Counted from the first letter of the stretch, positions 15,807 through 24,044 are shown. The stretch is DNA of 40,370 nt from an uncultured Anaerococcus sp. (GCF_943912825.1 NZ_CALTUX010000017.1:1-40370); one strand, 5' to 3'. Made by a program: numbers and translations. Notes: generated from the letters alone by a model not told the origin.

Positions 15807-16280
15807 TTATTGGTCTTTTATTTTTACTGCTACCATTTTGGCTTTGGATCTTACTTCTCCTTTTGCTTCTAGGGTCATTTCTATTATTGCTTTTCTTTCT
15901 CCTAGTTCTGCTAGGCTTGATCTGATTATGATTTCTTCGTCCATTGGGGTTGGTTTTTTGAAGTCTACTTCTAGTCTGGCTGTGATGTATCTTTGGATTA
16001 CTGTGTCTTTATTTAGTTCTAGGCCCTGGGCGTGGTGGTTGAAGTAGGCTGCGCTGGCTGTGCCGTGGCAGTCAAATAGCATTGCTATCATACCACCGAA
16101 GAGGTTGAATGGGACTCCTCCTGTATACATCTTATCTGGTTTTACCTTGCATATTACTTCTTTTCCATCTTCTGTTGGGTAGGATTTGAGGTGGAGGCCT
16201 TCTTTATTTTGAACACCGCATCCCCAGCAGTGTTGGTATTTTTCGCCATAGGTCTCTTGGATTGCGATTTTTTCTGTCAT
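15807..16280 (-). CDS. PaaI-type hotdog-fold thioesterase
   Basis: The 157-residue protein has an N-terminal HCWGCGVQNKEGLHLK segment, the central NLFGGMIAMLFDCHGTASAAYF helix with HGT in the hotdog position, and a C-terminal half of beta strands (LEVDFKKPTPMDEEIIIRS). PaaI/YbgC-like proteins hydrolyse acyl-CoA thioesters in the cytoplasm; the acyl group is not predictable. The frame runs upstream to 16391, but the ATG at 16280 has AGGAAATGAA just ahead and starts MTEKIAIQETYG at the domain edge, so it is preferred. The gene stands alone, ended by the terminator at 15771-15798. The paired Cys residues near the start recur in many HotDog proteins of this branch. Confidence 0.82.
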   Translation of the reverse strand: MTEKIAIQETYGEKYQHCWGCGVQNKEGLHLKSYPTEDGKEVICKVKPDKMYTGGVPFNLFGGMIAMLFDCHGTASAAYFNHHAQGLELNKDTVIQRYITARLEVDFKKPTPMDEEIIIRSSLAELGERKAIIEMTLEAKGEVRSKAKMVAVKIKDQ

Positions 16281-16381
16281 TTCATTTCCTTTCCATACTC
16301 TCAATATTATTTTTATATGTCTATTATATTTGATTTTATACCCATAAATATGAACTTTATAAACAATACTTATATGTAAAA

Positions 16382-16403
16382 AATCGCTCAATTTTGAGCG
16401 ATT
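16382..16403 (-). terminator. Second minus-strand terminator downstream of the small-RNA candidate
   Basis: AATCGCTCA and TGAGCGATT make a nine-base stem with a four-base loop, followed on the minus strand by TTTTTTAC. It lies 60 bases beyond the terminator of the small RNA, with no gene between, and may catch read-through. Confidence 0.7.
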
Positions 16404-16464
16404 CAGATATTCTTATATTAAAGTTTTATTAAAATTTATGAGCCTTTATTTGAATTACTATTAT

Positions 16465-16578
16465 AAAAAAACGATAGTTACAGCTACCGTCTTTTTTGAT
16501 TCTCATGAAGAATCGCACTCTACATTTTCCTTGAATTAATCAAGGGCTTTTTTGATGACCTAAGAGGTGGCTTCTCTT
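16465..16578 (-). ncRNA. Candidate structured small RNA of about 114 nt
   Basis: A strong promoter (16585-16612) is followed directly by four potential stem-loops and a terminator, with no open frame of note. The stems are 16574-16578/16562-16566 (AAGAG/CTCTT), 16540-16545/16529-16534 (CCTTGA/TCAAGG), 16509-16514/16498-16503 (GATTCT/AGAATC), and the terminator 16484-16490/16471-16477 with six U residues after it. The last hairpin is also followed by T residues on the plus strand. This packing of promoter, hairpins and terminator is typical of small regulatory RNAs or type I antitoxin RNAs. I do not recognise the family, and no toxin gene opposite it can be found. It begins about 80 bases past the GTPase stop. 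Ends are predicted, not measured. Confidence 0.6.
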
Positions 16579-16584
16579 ACAATT

Positions 16585-16612
16585 ATTATATCATTATTTG
16601 CGTATTTTACAA
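16585..16612 (-). promoter_or_regulatory. Sigma-A promoter of the small-RNA candidate
   Basis: On the minus strand TTGTAA (16607-16612), 16 bases, then a perfect TATAAT (16585-16590). Predicted transcription start near 16578, at the first base of the first stem. Confidence 0.65.
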
Positions 16613-16657
16613 GCTAGAATTGTTTCTAACTATTTATTAAATAGTTCTTATTTGAAT

Positions 16658-17830
16658 TTATTTCTTCTTACCCTTTTCAAGGATTCTCATTAGATTTTCC
16701 TTGCCATTTTTGAGGTTTTCTTTGAAGATTTGCTGGATATTTTCCTTGCCTTCTTTTGTTGATATGTCTTCTATTTTCATCTCTCCCTTAAATACTTGCT
16801 CCATGATTGCTATATAGGCTGTGCCTAGGGCTGCTGTGATTACTCCTGCTGTGCCTGCTGATATGGCTCCTCCTGCTATAGATCCAGCTCCTGGGACTAG
16901 TTTTATGATATTGGCTACAACTGTCCTTCCCAAAAGTGTCGCTCCCCCTGATCCTAGGGTGGATGAAACTAGGGCTGCGATGACTGATTTATTGATATCG
17001 AAGCCGAAGATGACTGTAATTGATGCTATCATCGCTATTTGGGTTGGGATTAGTAAAGTGGCATCTGCAAAGGGAATTGGGGCTGCACCTTGGCCTGTGG
17101 CAGCTAGGGCTGCTGCAGCTACAGCCTTAACTGCTCTTGACTTTTTTGCTTCTAAATTTGCTATCTGTACATGCTGGAGGGTGTCTTGAAGCTCTTCTGG
17201 CAGAGCGTGTCCCATAATATTTATTAGCCTATCTAGGCCGAAAGACTTGACTGTACCTACATCTTCTATCTCAAAGTCCTTGGCAAGAACTGGCACAACT
17301 TGGATTATATCCAGGTTTTCATCCTCAATTATAGAACGGAGTTTCTCGGCGTTTTTCTTTGAAATTGACTGGGTTAGGACAATTATGATTGGCACTTGGG
17401 TCGTCCTATTCTCATGGGTGAGCTCTCTTATCCACTCGATTTCTTCTGGCTCTACCCTATTAGAGCTGGTGTTTATGCAATACCAGATGCAGTGGATTGC
17501 CTCATTGATGTCATTTTTGCTAAGACCCTTATTAATAGTAGATATTATTTCAGCTTTGACCTCTTCCTGGACATCTTTTCCAAGCTCAAAGCCCTTGGTA
17601 TCGTAGATATTTAGAGGGACTCCCTCCTTGCTTATCTTTCTCATGTGACTTGTAACTGGCTTACCTAGGCCCTCCTCGGCTAAGTTGTCCTTAAAAACAG
17701 CATTGATAAGGGTAGACTTACCAACTCCAGTCTTTCCAGCTACAATTATATTTAGCTTATTTAGGTTATTTATTTTTTCTTTTATTAGGTCAATTGCCTC
17801 CTGGGCAATGTTTATAGCATCTAAGTCCAT
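16658..17830 (-). CDS. Era-like GTPase with C-terminal DUF697-type membrane domain
   Basis: The 390-residue protein has a complete G domain: NIIVAGKTGVGKSTLINAVF near residue 27 (G1), the G3 DTKGFELG near 77, and ILVTQS in the form IIVLTQS near 150 (a non-canonical G4). From about residue 230 come Ala/Gly-rich helices (AVKAVAAAALAATGQGAAPIP, LLIPTQIAMIASITVIFGF) that match the YcjF/DUF697 region, followed by a charged tail ending GKKK. Such proteins bind GTP at the membrane, but their cellular task is not established. AGGAGG lies before the ATG. The gene is alone, diverges from the MGMT gene and has no clear terminator of its own. The absence of a standard NKxD motif is worth noting. Confidence 0.8.
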   Translation of the reverse strand: MDLDAINIAQEAIDLIKEKINNLNKLNIIVAGKTGVGKSTLINAVFKDNLAEEGLGKPVTSHMRKISKEGVPLNIYDTKGFELGKDVQEEVKAEIISTINKGLSKNDINEAIHCIWYCINTSSNRVEPEEIEWIRELTHENRTTQVPIIIVLTQSISKKNAEKLRSIIEDENLDIIQVVPVLAKDFEIEDVGTVKSFGLDRLINIMGHALPEELQDTLQHVQIANLEAKKSRAVKAVAAAALAATGQGAAPIPFADATLLIPTQIAMIASITVIFGFDINKSVIAALVSSTLGSGGATLLGRTVVANIIKLVPGAGSIAGGAISAGTAGVITAALGTAYIAIMEQVFKGEMKIEDISTKEGKENIQQIFKENLKNGKENLMRILEKGKKK

Positions 17831-17903
17831 GGGTCCTCCTTTATAATTTTAAATTCATACCGCTTATTTGGGTATAATTATTTTGAAAGCGAACGATAAG
17901 AAA

Positions 17904-18437
17904 ATGAATTACTTATATAAATACTATACTCCAAGAAATTTTGATAATATAATTATGACTTCTGAGGGAAATATTCTTACTGGTCTTTATTTTGAGAAGG
18001 CCTTTCCTTTTGACAAGGATGATTTTCTAAAAAATAAGCCCGAAAATTTTAAGGAAGCCATTAACTTTCTAGACTTATATTTTGAAGGGATAAATCCAGG
18101 TTTTATCCCTAAATTTGTCCTTCCAGAAATGAGTGATTTTAGAAAAAGTGTAATAGAAATCCTCCTTACTATCCCCTATGGAGCGGTCATGACCTACAAG
18201 GATATAGCAAGCCTTATTGCCAAGAAAAGAGAAATAAAAAATATGTCTAGCCAGGCTGTGGGTGGGGCTGTTGGTGCTAATCCTATTTCTATAATCATCC
18301 CCTGTCATAGGGTGATTGGTAGCAACATGAGCCTAACAGGCTATGCAGGAGGGATAGATAATAAGTATGAACTACTTAAGCTAGAAGGCCATGCTATGGA
18401 TAAATTTAAAATGCCAAAGAAAGGAAAACTCTTATGA
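17904..18437 (+). CDS. Methylated-DNA-[protein]-cysteine S-methyltransferase
   Basis: The 177-residue protein carries the alkyl-acceptor motif IIPCHRVIG near residue 140, preceded by the helix-turn-helix helix VGGAVGANPIS and followed by LTGYAGGIDNKYELLKLE, all standard for MGMT/Ogt. It removes alkyl groups from O6 of guanine by suicidal transfer to the Cys of PCHR. A longer reading from a TTG at 17868 would put a TATAAT (17873-17878) inside the gene, so the ATG at 17904 is preferred. It overlaps the Tag gene by four bases, forming a two-gene alkylation-repair operon. Confidence 0.92.
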   Translation: MNYLYKYYTPRNFDNIIMTSEGNILTGLYFEKAFPFDKDDFLKNKPENFKEAINFLDLYFEGINPGFIPKFVLPEMSDFRKSVIEILLTIPYGAVMTYKDIASLIAKKREIKNMSSQAVGGAVGANPISIIIPCHRVIGSNMSLTGYAGGIDNKYELLKLEGHAMDKFKMPKKGKLL

Positions 18438-18976
18438 AAAGATGCTCTTGGGTAAATCCTAATAACCCTGCCTATGTGAGCTACCACGATGAGGAGTGGG
18501 GAAAGACTAATTTTGATGAAGGATATCTTTTTGAGATGCTTATTTTAGAAGCTTTTCAGGCAGGTCTTTCTTGGGAGATTGTCCTAAATAAAAGAGAGGC
18601 CTTCCGCAAGGCTTATGACGACTTTGATATTGAAAAAATACTAAGCTATGGAGAAGTAAAGATAGATGAGCTTTTAAATAATCCTGATATAATTAGAAAT
18701 AAGCTAAAGATAAGAGCTAGTATTAGTAATGCCAAGGTTTTTAAACAAATTGAAGAAGAATTTGGGTCTTTTTATGCTTACTTAAAAGGCTTTGTGGGAG
18801 ATGAGATAATCTATGAAAATGACAAGACCACTTCAGAAATCTCTGATAAGCTCTCAAAGGACCTTAAAAAACGTGGCATGAAATTTGTAGGATCTACGAC
18901 AATATATTCCTACCTCCAGGCAGTAGGCTTTATAAATTCTCATGATGATGACTGTTTCCTAAAGAAAACTCCCTAA
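18434..18976 (+). CDS. tag: DNA-3-methyladenine glycosylase I
   Basis: The 180-residue protein begins MKRCSWVNPNNPAYVSYHDE with EWG, the conserved Tag start including the zinc ligands Cys4 and His18. It continues with FEMLILEAFQAGLSWEIVL near residue 30 (substrate pocket) and ends with the FVGSTTIYSYLQAVGFINSH block and Asp/Cys residues near 173-175, which supply the other zinc ligands. It excises 3-methyladenine from DNA as the base-excision partner of the methyltransferase upstream. The ATGA overlap means translational coupling. The stop codon lies inside the stem-loop of the terminator at 18965-19005. Confidence 0.95.
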   Translation: MKRCSWVNPNNPAYVSYHDEEWGKTNFDEGYLFEMLILEAFQAGLSWEIVLNKREAFRKAYDDFDIEKILSYGEVKIDELLNNPDIIRNKLKIRASISNAKVFKQIEEEFGSFYAYLKGFVGDEIIYENDKTTSEISDKLSKDLKKRGMKFVGSTTIYSYLQAVGFINSHDDDCFLKKTP

Positions 18977-19005
18977 CTTAGATTTTCTAAGCCGGGGAGT
19001 TTTTT
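18965..19005 (+). terminator. Bidirectional terminator between tag and the glyoxalase-II-like gene
   Basis: Outer stem AAAACTCCC (18965-18973) pairs with GGGAGTTTT and an inner stem CTTAGA/TCTAAG stacks inside. It is followed by T residues on the plus strand and by TTTTCTTT on the minus strand. The tag stop codon lies within it, and the convergent gene ends at 19005. Confidence 0.85.
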
Positions 19006-19697
19006 CAGTCCATATTCTTAAGTTTAGTAAAGTCTTTAAATTCATAAGAATCTTTTGCCTTAAATAGTGGGTTTATCTTCCATTCTCTTTTTATACTTGT
19101 TGGAAGGGTTGGCTTGCCTAAAGCTAGGCTTTCTTTTGCCTTTTTTATTTCTTCATCCATGAAGTCTTCTTTAATTATATTTTTGGATGATGTGAGATGT
19201 TTTATTGTGTATTCGTGGGCTGGGTAGACTAGGGTTTCTTCTGGAAGAGACCTTATTTTATCAATTGTTTGGAAAGTTAAGTCGAATCTTCCTGTAAAGA
19301 CCCTTCCGCAGCCTGATGAAAATAGGGCATCTCCGCAAAATAGTCTGTCATCTACCAAGTAAGAAATGTGGTCATAGGTGTGGCCAGCTGTCTTTATTAC
19401 TTTGAAATCATAGTCAAGAAGATTAAAGGAATCCCCTTCTTTTAGGGTCTTATCATTTAGATTTTCTGTTTCTATAGGTCCAAATACTCTAGCAAAAGGA
19501 TATTTTGCTTTTAAGTCTTCTACCCCACCTACATGGTCTAGGTGCTTGTGGGTTAGTAATATTGCCACAAGATTTTTACCATCTAAATATTCAAGGGCAG
19601 GCTTTGCATCGCCTGGATCAACTAAGATTATATCCTTAACCTTTTCTAGGGTCCAAATGTAATTGTCTTCAAATGCTTTTATATAAAATACTTTCAT
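19005..19697 (-). CDS. Metallo-beta-lactamase-fold hydrolase, glyoxalase II-like
   Basis: The 230-residue protein has LLTHKHLDHVGGVEDLK near residue 50 (the HxHxDH metal motif), TAGHTYDHISYLV near 105, FCGDALFSSGCGRVFTG near 122 and YPAHEYT near 155, in the order and spacing of hydroxyacylglutathione hydrolase. The C-terminal part (LPTSIKREWKINPLFK) also agrees with GloB. Glyoxalase II splits S-lactoylglutathione, but anaerobes of this kind generally lack glutathione, so another thiol ester may be the substrate (inference). It starts 35 bases after the citrate synthase gene and may be the last gene of the TCA operon. AAGGAG precedes the ATG. Confidence 0.85.
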   Translation of the reverse strand: MKVFYIKAFEDNYIWTLEKVKDIILVDPGDAKPALEYLDGKNLVAILLTHKHLDHVGGVEDLKAKYPFARVFGPIETENLNDKTLKEGDSFNLLDYDFKVIKTAGHTYDHISYLVDDRLFCGDALFSSGCGRVFTGRFDLTFQTIDKIRSLPEETLVYPAHEYTIKHLTSSKNIIKEDFMDEEIKKAKESLALGKPTLPTSIKREWKINPLFKAKDSYEFKDFTKLKNMD

Positions 19698-19731
19698 ATA
19701 AACTCCTTAGCATTCCTTATACCCAATCTTT

Positions 19732-21063
19732 TCACCTTTTATCCATTGGGATGTATTCTTTCTTGTCATTTAAAGACTTGTAGGCAGGCCTTATAATCTT
19801 TTCATCTTCGATTTGCTCGAGTCTATGGGCACACCAACCTACTGTCCTTGCTATGGCAAAGATTGGTAAGTACAAATCTTTTGGAATATTTAGCATGTCA
19901 TAGACAAAACCTGAATATAAATCGACATTAGCACATGGCAGATAGGCCATGTTTTTCCTATCCTTGATAAGCTTAGCACCAATATTTTCGACCCTTTCTA
20001 TAAAGAGGAAGTCCTTCATCCTGCCCTTTATCTCTGCTAACTCCCTAGCCTTCTCTTTTAGAAGAAGCTCCCTAGGGTCTGATAGGGTGTAAACTGCATG
20101 GCCTAGGCCATAGACTAAGCCCTTCTTATCAAAGGCCTTTTTATCTAGGATATCTTCTAGATAGGCTTTAATCTCTGACTCATCTTCAGTGTCCTTAATA
20201 TTTTCCCTAATATTATCAAGCATCCTGCTTACCTTTATATTAGCTCCTCCATGTCTAGGGCCCTTGAGTGAGGCAAGGCCAGCTACAATTGATGAGTAGG
20301 TATCTGTGCCTGATGAAGATACGACGTGGGTTGCAAAGGCTGAGTTATTTCCTCCTCCATGCTCTGCATGGATTATAAGCAAGAGGTCTAAGATTTCAGC
20401 TTCCTTTTTGCTGTAGGTTTGGTCAGGCCTTAGCATGGATAGAATATTTTCTGCGATTGACTTATCTGGGCTTGGGTTGTGGATTATGAGCGACTCTCTG
20501 CCAAATTTATGTAGCTTTGCCTGATAGGAATATATGGCAAGGAGGGGGATTTTGGCGATGAGCGATAGGGATTGGCCTAGGACATTTTCTATAGAAGTAT
20601 TGTCCGGGTCCTTGTCATAGGTATAAAGGGCAAGCATTGAACCCATCATCTTGTTCATTATGTCTGTGCCTGGGAGGTTAAGAATGGTGTTTTCAAAAAA
20701 TCCCCTAGGTAGGCTCATATTTGATGCTAAAATTTCCTTAAAGCCATCAAGCTCTTCTTTTTGGGCTAGGCTATTAAAAATCAAAAGATAAATTACTTCC
20801 TCAAAGCCAAGCCTGTGGGTATCTTCAATATCTTTTACAAGCTTAGTCAGAGGATAACCCCTGTAGTAAAGCTCGCCATGGGCGGGGATTTTCTTGCCAT
20901 CTTCTATCTTATAGCCACAAACATCCCCCACCTTGGTTATGCCAACTAGGACTCCTGTCCCATTTTTATTCCTAAGGCCCCTTTTTATATCAAATTTGTC
21001 ATAGAGGCTCTTGTCAATATTATTTAGTTCTTTGATAGGGCCTGCGTATTTATTAATTTCCAT
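19732..21063 (-). CDS. Citrate synthase
   Basis: The 443-residue protein has all core citrate synthase motifs: YRGYPLTKLV near residue 68, LLIIHAEHGGGNNSAFATHV near 228 (catalytic His), SLKGPRHGGANIKV near 267 and GLVYGLGHAVYTLSDPRE near 320 (second His and CoA site), ending in a C-terminal Asp/Arg segment (VGWCAHRLEQIED). It condenses acetyl-CoA with oxaloacetate. It is longer at its N-terminus than the usual type II enzyme, typical of the form in anaerobic Firmicutes. It is the last enzyme of an aconitase - IDH - citrate synthase operon and starts one base after the IDH stop, with AGGGG as ribosome binding site. 2-Methylcitrate synthase activity cannot be excluded. Confidence 0.93.
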   Translation of the reverse strand: MEINKYAGPIKELNNIDKSLYDKFDIKRGLRNKNGTGVLVGITKVGDVCGYKIEDGKKIPAHGELYYRGYPLTKLVKDIEDTHRLGFEEVIYLLIFNSLAQKEELDGFKEILASNMSLPRGFFENTILNLPGTDIMNKMMGSMLALYTYDKDPDNTSIENVLGQSLSLIAKIPLLAIYSYQAKLHKFGRESLIIHNPSPDKSIAENILSMLRPDQTYSKKEAEILDLLLIIHAEHGGGNNSAFATHVVSSSGTDTYSSIVAGLASLKGPRHGGANIKVSRMLDNIRENIKDTEDESEIKAYLEDILDKKAFDKKGLVYGLGHAVYTLSDPRELLLKEKARELAEIKGRMKDFLFIERVENIGAKLIKDRKNMAYLPCANVDLYSGFVYDMLNIPKDLYLPIFAIARTVGWCAHRLEQIEDEKIIRPAYKSLNDKKEYIPMDKR

Positions 21064-21064
21064 T

Positions 21065-22063
21065 CTAGACCCCTAGATTTTTGATTATCGCTTGGGTAAT
21101 GTCTTTTGTAGTCGCAGAACCACCCAAGTCTCTTGTGTAATTTGCCTTATCTGATAGGGTATCGTAGATTGCAGATCTCAGCATATCTGCCTTGGCATTT
21201 TCTCCTATATCATCTAGCATTAGGCAGAGGGTTAAGAGCATGGCAATAGGATTTGCAAGGTTTTGTCCAGCTATATCTGGGGCTGAGCCGTGGATTGATT
21301 CATAGATTGCAATGTCCTTCCCCTTATTTACTCCAGGCATGAGGCCAAGACCGCCTACAAGGCCTGCTCCAAGGTCTGATAGGATATCGCCGTAGAGGTT
21401 TTCTGTGACAATAATATCAAATCTTTCTGGGTGCATGACCATCTGCATGGCAGTGTTATCGACTAGGATTTCTTCCATTTCTATATCTGGATAAGCTTTT
21501 GCGACATCCCTTGCCACATCTAGAAAGAGTCCATCGGTTAGTTTCATTATATTGGCCTTGGTTACGACACTCACTTTTTTCCTGTTTTGAGCTTGGGCAT
21601 AGTCAAAGGCAGCCCTTATAATTCTTTCTGACTTATCTCTTGTGATTATCTTTATAGAGTGGGCTTCATTGTCTGAAATCTGCTCTTCAACTCCTGCGTA
21701 GAGGTCTTCGGTATTTTCTCTGAAGATTACCATATCTACACCATCAAATTTTAACTCTAATGGACCTGGGGCCTTGATTGGTCTGATATTAGCGTAGAGG
21801 TCAAATTTCTTCCTTAATTCTACATTTATAGACCTAAAACCATGGCCAATCGGTGTTGTGATTGGGCCTTTGATAGCAATTTTGTTTTTATTGATGGATT
21901 CAAAGAGGGCTTCTGGTATATAGGTGCCTTCCTTTTCAAAGACGGAAAGGCCTGCATTTATCTCTTCAAATTCTAGGTCGAGGTCTAGGGCTCCTACCAC
22001 TTCCTTCATGGCTTGGCTTATTTCTGGGCCTATACCATCACCCTTTATTAGTGTTACTTTCAT
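21065..22063 (-). CDS. Isocitrate/isopropylmalate dehydrogenase family, probably NAD-dependent isocitrate dehydrogenase
   Basis: The 332-residue beta-decarboxylating dehydrogenase starts KVTLIKGDGIGPEISQAM and has IKGPITTPIG near residue 67, the substrate-site ELRKKFDLYANIRPIK near 85, FRENTEDLYAGVE near 113 and IVTENLYGDILSDLGAGLVG near 218 with Asp metal ligands. ESIHGSAPDIAGQNLANPIA near 253 is the cofactor loop; its sequence suits NAD. Position between aconitase and citrate synthase argues for isocitrate as substrate rather than isopropylmalate. GGAG lies before the ATG. Confidence 0.9.
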   Translation of the reverse strand: MKVTLIKGDGIGPEISQAMKEVVGALDLDLEFEEINAGLSVFEKEGTYIPEALFESINKNKIAIKGPITTPIGHGFRSINVELRKKFDLYANIRPIKAPGPLELKFDGVDMVIFRENTEDLYAGVEEQISDNEAHSIKIITRDKSERIIRAAFDYAQAQNRKKVSVVTKANIMKLTDGLFLDVARDVAKAYPDIEMEEILVDNTAMQMVMHPERFDIIVTENLYGDILSDLGAGLVGGLGLMPGVNKGKDIAIYESIHGSAPDIAGQNLANPIAMLLTLCLMLDDIGENAKADMLRSAIYDTLSDKANYTRDLGGSATTKDITQAIIKNLGV

Positions 22064-22065
22064 AC

Positions 22066-23997
22066 TTACTCCAATACTAAATTTTTAGCATAAGCTAGGC
22101 AGCCTCCTTCTAGGAGAACTTGCTTTTCTCTTTCTGAAAAATCTGATTTTAATTTTATCTTGATATTTTTAGTCAAATCTTCTAAGATATAGGAATCTTT
22201 TCCTATAGATTCTTTCATATTTACAATTCTAATATCATCGTATTCGTCGATTTTGTCATAGTCTGCAGGGTCTTCAAATACTAGTGGAAGTATTGCATTA
22301 TTTATGAGATTTGACCTGTGGATACGGGCAAAGGACTTGGCAACAACTGCCTTGATTCCTAGATATAGAGGAATTAGGGCAGCGTGCTCTCTAGATGAGC
22401 CTTGGCCATAGTTTTCGCCTGCAAGGATGACCCCACCGTCCATGTCTTCACATCTTTTCTTGAAGTCGTCGATTTTGGTTGTGAAGGCATATTCAGATAG
22501 GTAGGCAATATTTGACCTAAATGGCAAAAGCTTAGCATTTGATGGACAAATATCATCGGTTGTTATTCCATCGCCTGCCTTAAAGACTACCTTTTTATCT
22601 ATATCGCCTGCTTTGCTTGCCTTTGGGAAAGGCTTGATATTCTTACCCTTAATTGTTTCTTTGATTCTTTTGGTGTGGTCATCTTCTGGTCTTATAAAAT
22701 AGGCATCTGTATGGTTAAAGTCTACATCTTTTGGGAAATTTTCCTGATAGTCAAGCTCGCTAGGATCTGCTATATAGCCAAGGACTGCACTTACTGCACA
22801 GGTTTCTGGGCTTGCTAGGTAGATTTTTGCATCCATGGTGCCAGACCTGCCCTTAAAGTTCCTATTAAAAGACCTTAGGGAAACTCCATCTGATTTTGGT
22901 GCCTGACCCATACCTATACATGGGCCACAGCCTGATTCTAGGATTCTTGCTCCAGCCTTTATCATTGTAGCAAGGGCACCATTTTCTGAAATCTTTTCTA
23001 AAATTGTAGCAGAACCTGGTGATATAACTAAGGATACATCTGGGTGTACCTTCCTGCCATCAAGAATAGCAGCTACCTTCATGAGGTCCATATAAGAAGA
23101 ATTTGTACAAGAACCGATAGCAACTTGGTCAAGCTTTATCTTTTCTAAATCACCCACCACTGCATATTGGTCTGGATAATGAGGCTTGGCTACAGCTGGC
23201 ACTATCTTACTTAAATCTATGTCTATAGTTTCATCATAAAATGCGTCAGGGTCAGCTGATATTTCCACATAGTCTTCTTCCCTATTTTGGCTTTTAAGAT
23301 AGACTAGGGTATTTTCATCTGATGGGAAAATCGATGTGGTCGCACCTAGCTCTGCTCCCATGTTGCAGATGGTTGCCCTGTCTGTTACAGAAAGGCTTTT
23401 AAGGCCTTCGCCTGTATATTCCATGATATAGCCTGTCCCACCCTTTACGGTGAGCTTTCCTAAAATATAGAGGATAATGTCCTTGGCATTGGCATTTTTA
23501 TTTAGCTTCTTGGTCAAATTTACCCTAAAAACCTTAGGGACCTTTACAAAATAAAAGCCCCTAGCCATAGCTACTGCCACTTCAAGGCCTCCTGCCCCTA
23601 TGGCAAGCTGGCCAAGGCCACCGGCTGTAGGTGTGTGGGAGTCAGACCCTAAGAGGGTTTGACCAGGTTTGGCAAATTGCTCTAGGTTTACCTGATGGCA
23701 GATGCCTGCTCCTGCCTTTGAGAAAGTAATTCCATATTTGTTGGCAGCTGACTTTATAAATTCGTGGTCATCAGCATTTTCAAAACCTGCTTGCAAAATA
23801 TTGTGATCTATGTAGGCTAGAGAGTTTTCTGTGGCGACATTTTCTATATCCATTGCCTCAAGCTGGAGGTAGGCCATAGTGCCTGTCGAATCTTGGGTAA
23901 GGGTTTGGTTGATCTTTATTGCGACTTCTTCCCCTGTTTTAAGCTCTCCTTTTAGTAAGTGATTTTTAAATATTTTCATAGCTAATGATAAAGCCAT
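22066..23997 (-). CDS. Aconitate hydratase
   Basis: The 643-residue protein has the aconitase layout: iron-sulfur cysteines in IGSCTNSSY near residue 297 and ESGCGPCIGMG near 355, LLGSDSHTPTAGGLGQLAIG near 115, and a swivel domain with GENYGQGSSREHAALIP near 540. It interconverts citrate and isocitrate using a [4Fe-4S] cluster. The size corresponds to the short aconitase branch of anaerobes, not the 900-residue AcnA. It is the first gene of the operon, with AAAAGGAG before its ATG. An ATGCGATATCGTAT dyad near the predicted transcription start may be an operator. Confidence 0.94.
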   Translation of the reverse strand: MALSLAMKIFKNHLLKGELKTGEEVAIKINQTLTQDSTGTMAYLQLEAMDIENVATENSLAYIDHNILQAGFENADDHEFIKSAANKYGITFSKAGAGICHQVNLEQFAKPGQTLLGSDSHTPTAGGLGQLAIGAGGLEVAVAMARGFYFVKVPKVFRVNLTKKLNKNANAKDIILYILGKLTVKGGTGYIMEYTGEGLKSLSVTDRATICNMGAELGATTSIFPSDENTLVYLKSQNREEDYVEISADPDAFYDETIDIDLSKIVPAVAKPHYPDQYAVVGDLEKIKLDQVAIGSCTNSSYMDLMKVAAILDGRKVHPDVSLVISPGSATILEKISENGALATMIKAGARILESGCGPCIGMGQAPKSDGVSLRSFNRNFKGRSGTMDAKIYLASPETCAVSAVLGYIADPSELDYQENFPKDVDFNHTDAYFIRPEDDHTKRIKETIKGKNIKPFPKASKAGDIDKKVVFKAGDGITTDDICPSNAKLLPFRSNIAYLSEYAFTTKIDDFKKRCEDMDGGVILAGENYGQGSSREHAALIPLYLGIKAVVAKSFARIHRSNLINNAILPLVFEDPADYDKIDEYDDIRIVNMKESIGKDSYILEDLTKNIKIKLKSDFSEREKQVLLEGGCLAYAKNLVLE

Positions 23998-24017
23998 ATG
24001 TACTCCTTTTTGCTTTA

Positions 24018-24044
24018 ATGCGATATCGTATAGTGGGTATTATA
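24018..24044 (-). promoter_or_regulatory. Promoter -10 and adjacent dyad ahead of the aconitase operon
   Basis: On the minus strand TATAAT (24039-24044) lies upstream of a 14-base dyad with one mismatch, ATGCGATATCGTAT (24018-24031), which would cover the first transcribed bases. The -35 region (ATGGTA near 24062) is poor, suggesting an activated or regulated promoter. The regulator is unknown. Confidence 0.45.

Noticed and set aside
16438..16539. 33-residue plus-strand open frame opposite the small RNA, possible type I toxin
   Set aside because: It has no ribosome binding site and no membrane helix, and it reads through the shared terminator hairpin, so it does not look like a toxin.
16628..16646. 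Nine-base inverted repeat after the GTPase gene as its terminator
   Set aside because: The arms are only A/T-rich with a one-base loop and no T tract follows on the minus strand.
17868..17903. Longer N-terminus for the methyltransferase from a TTG
   Set aside because: A TATAAT lies inside that extension, suggesting that it is promoter DNA, not coding.
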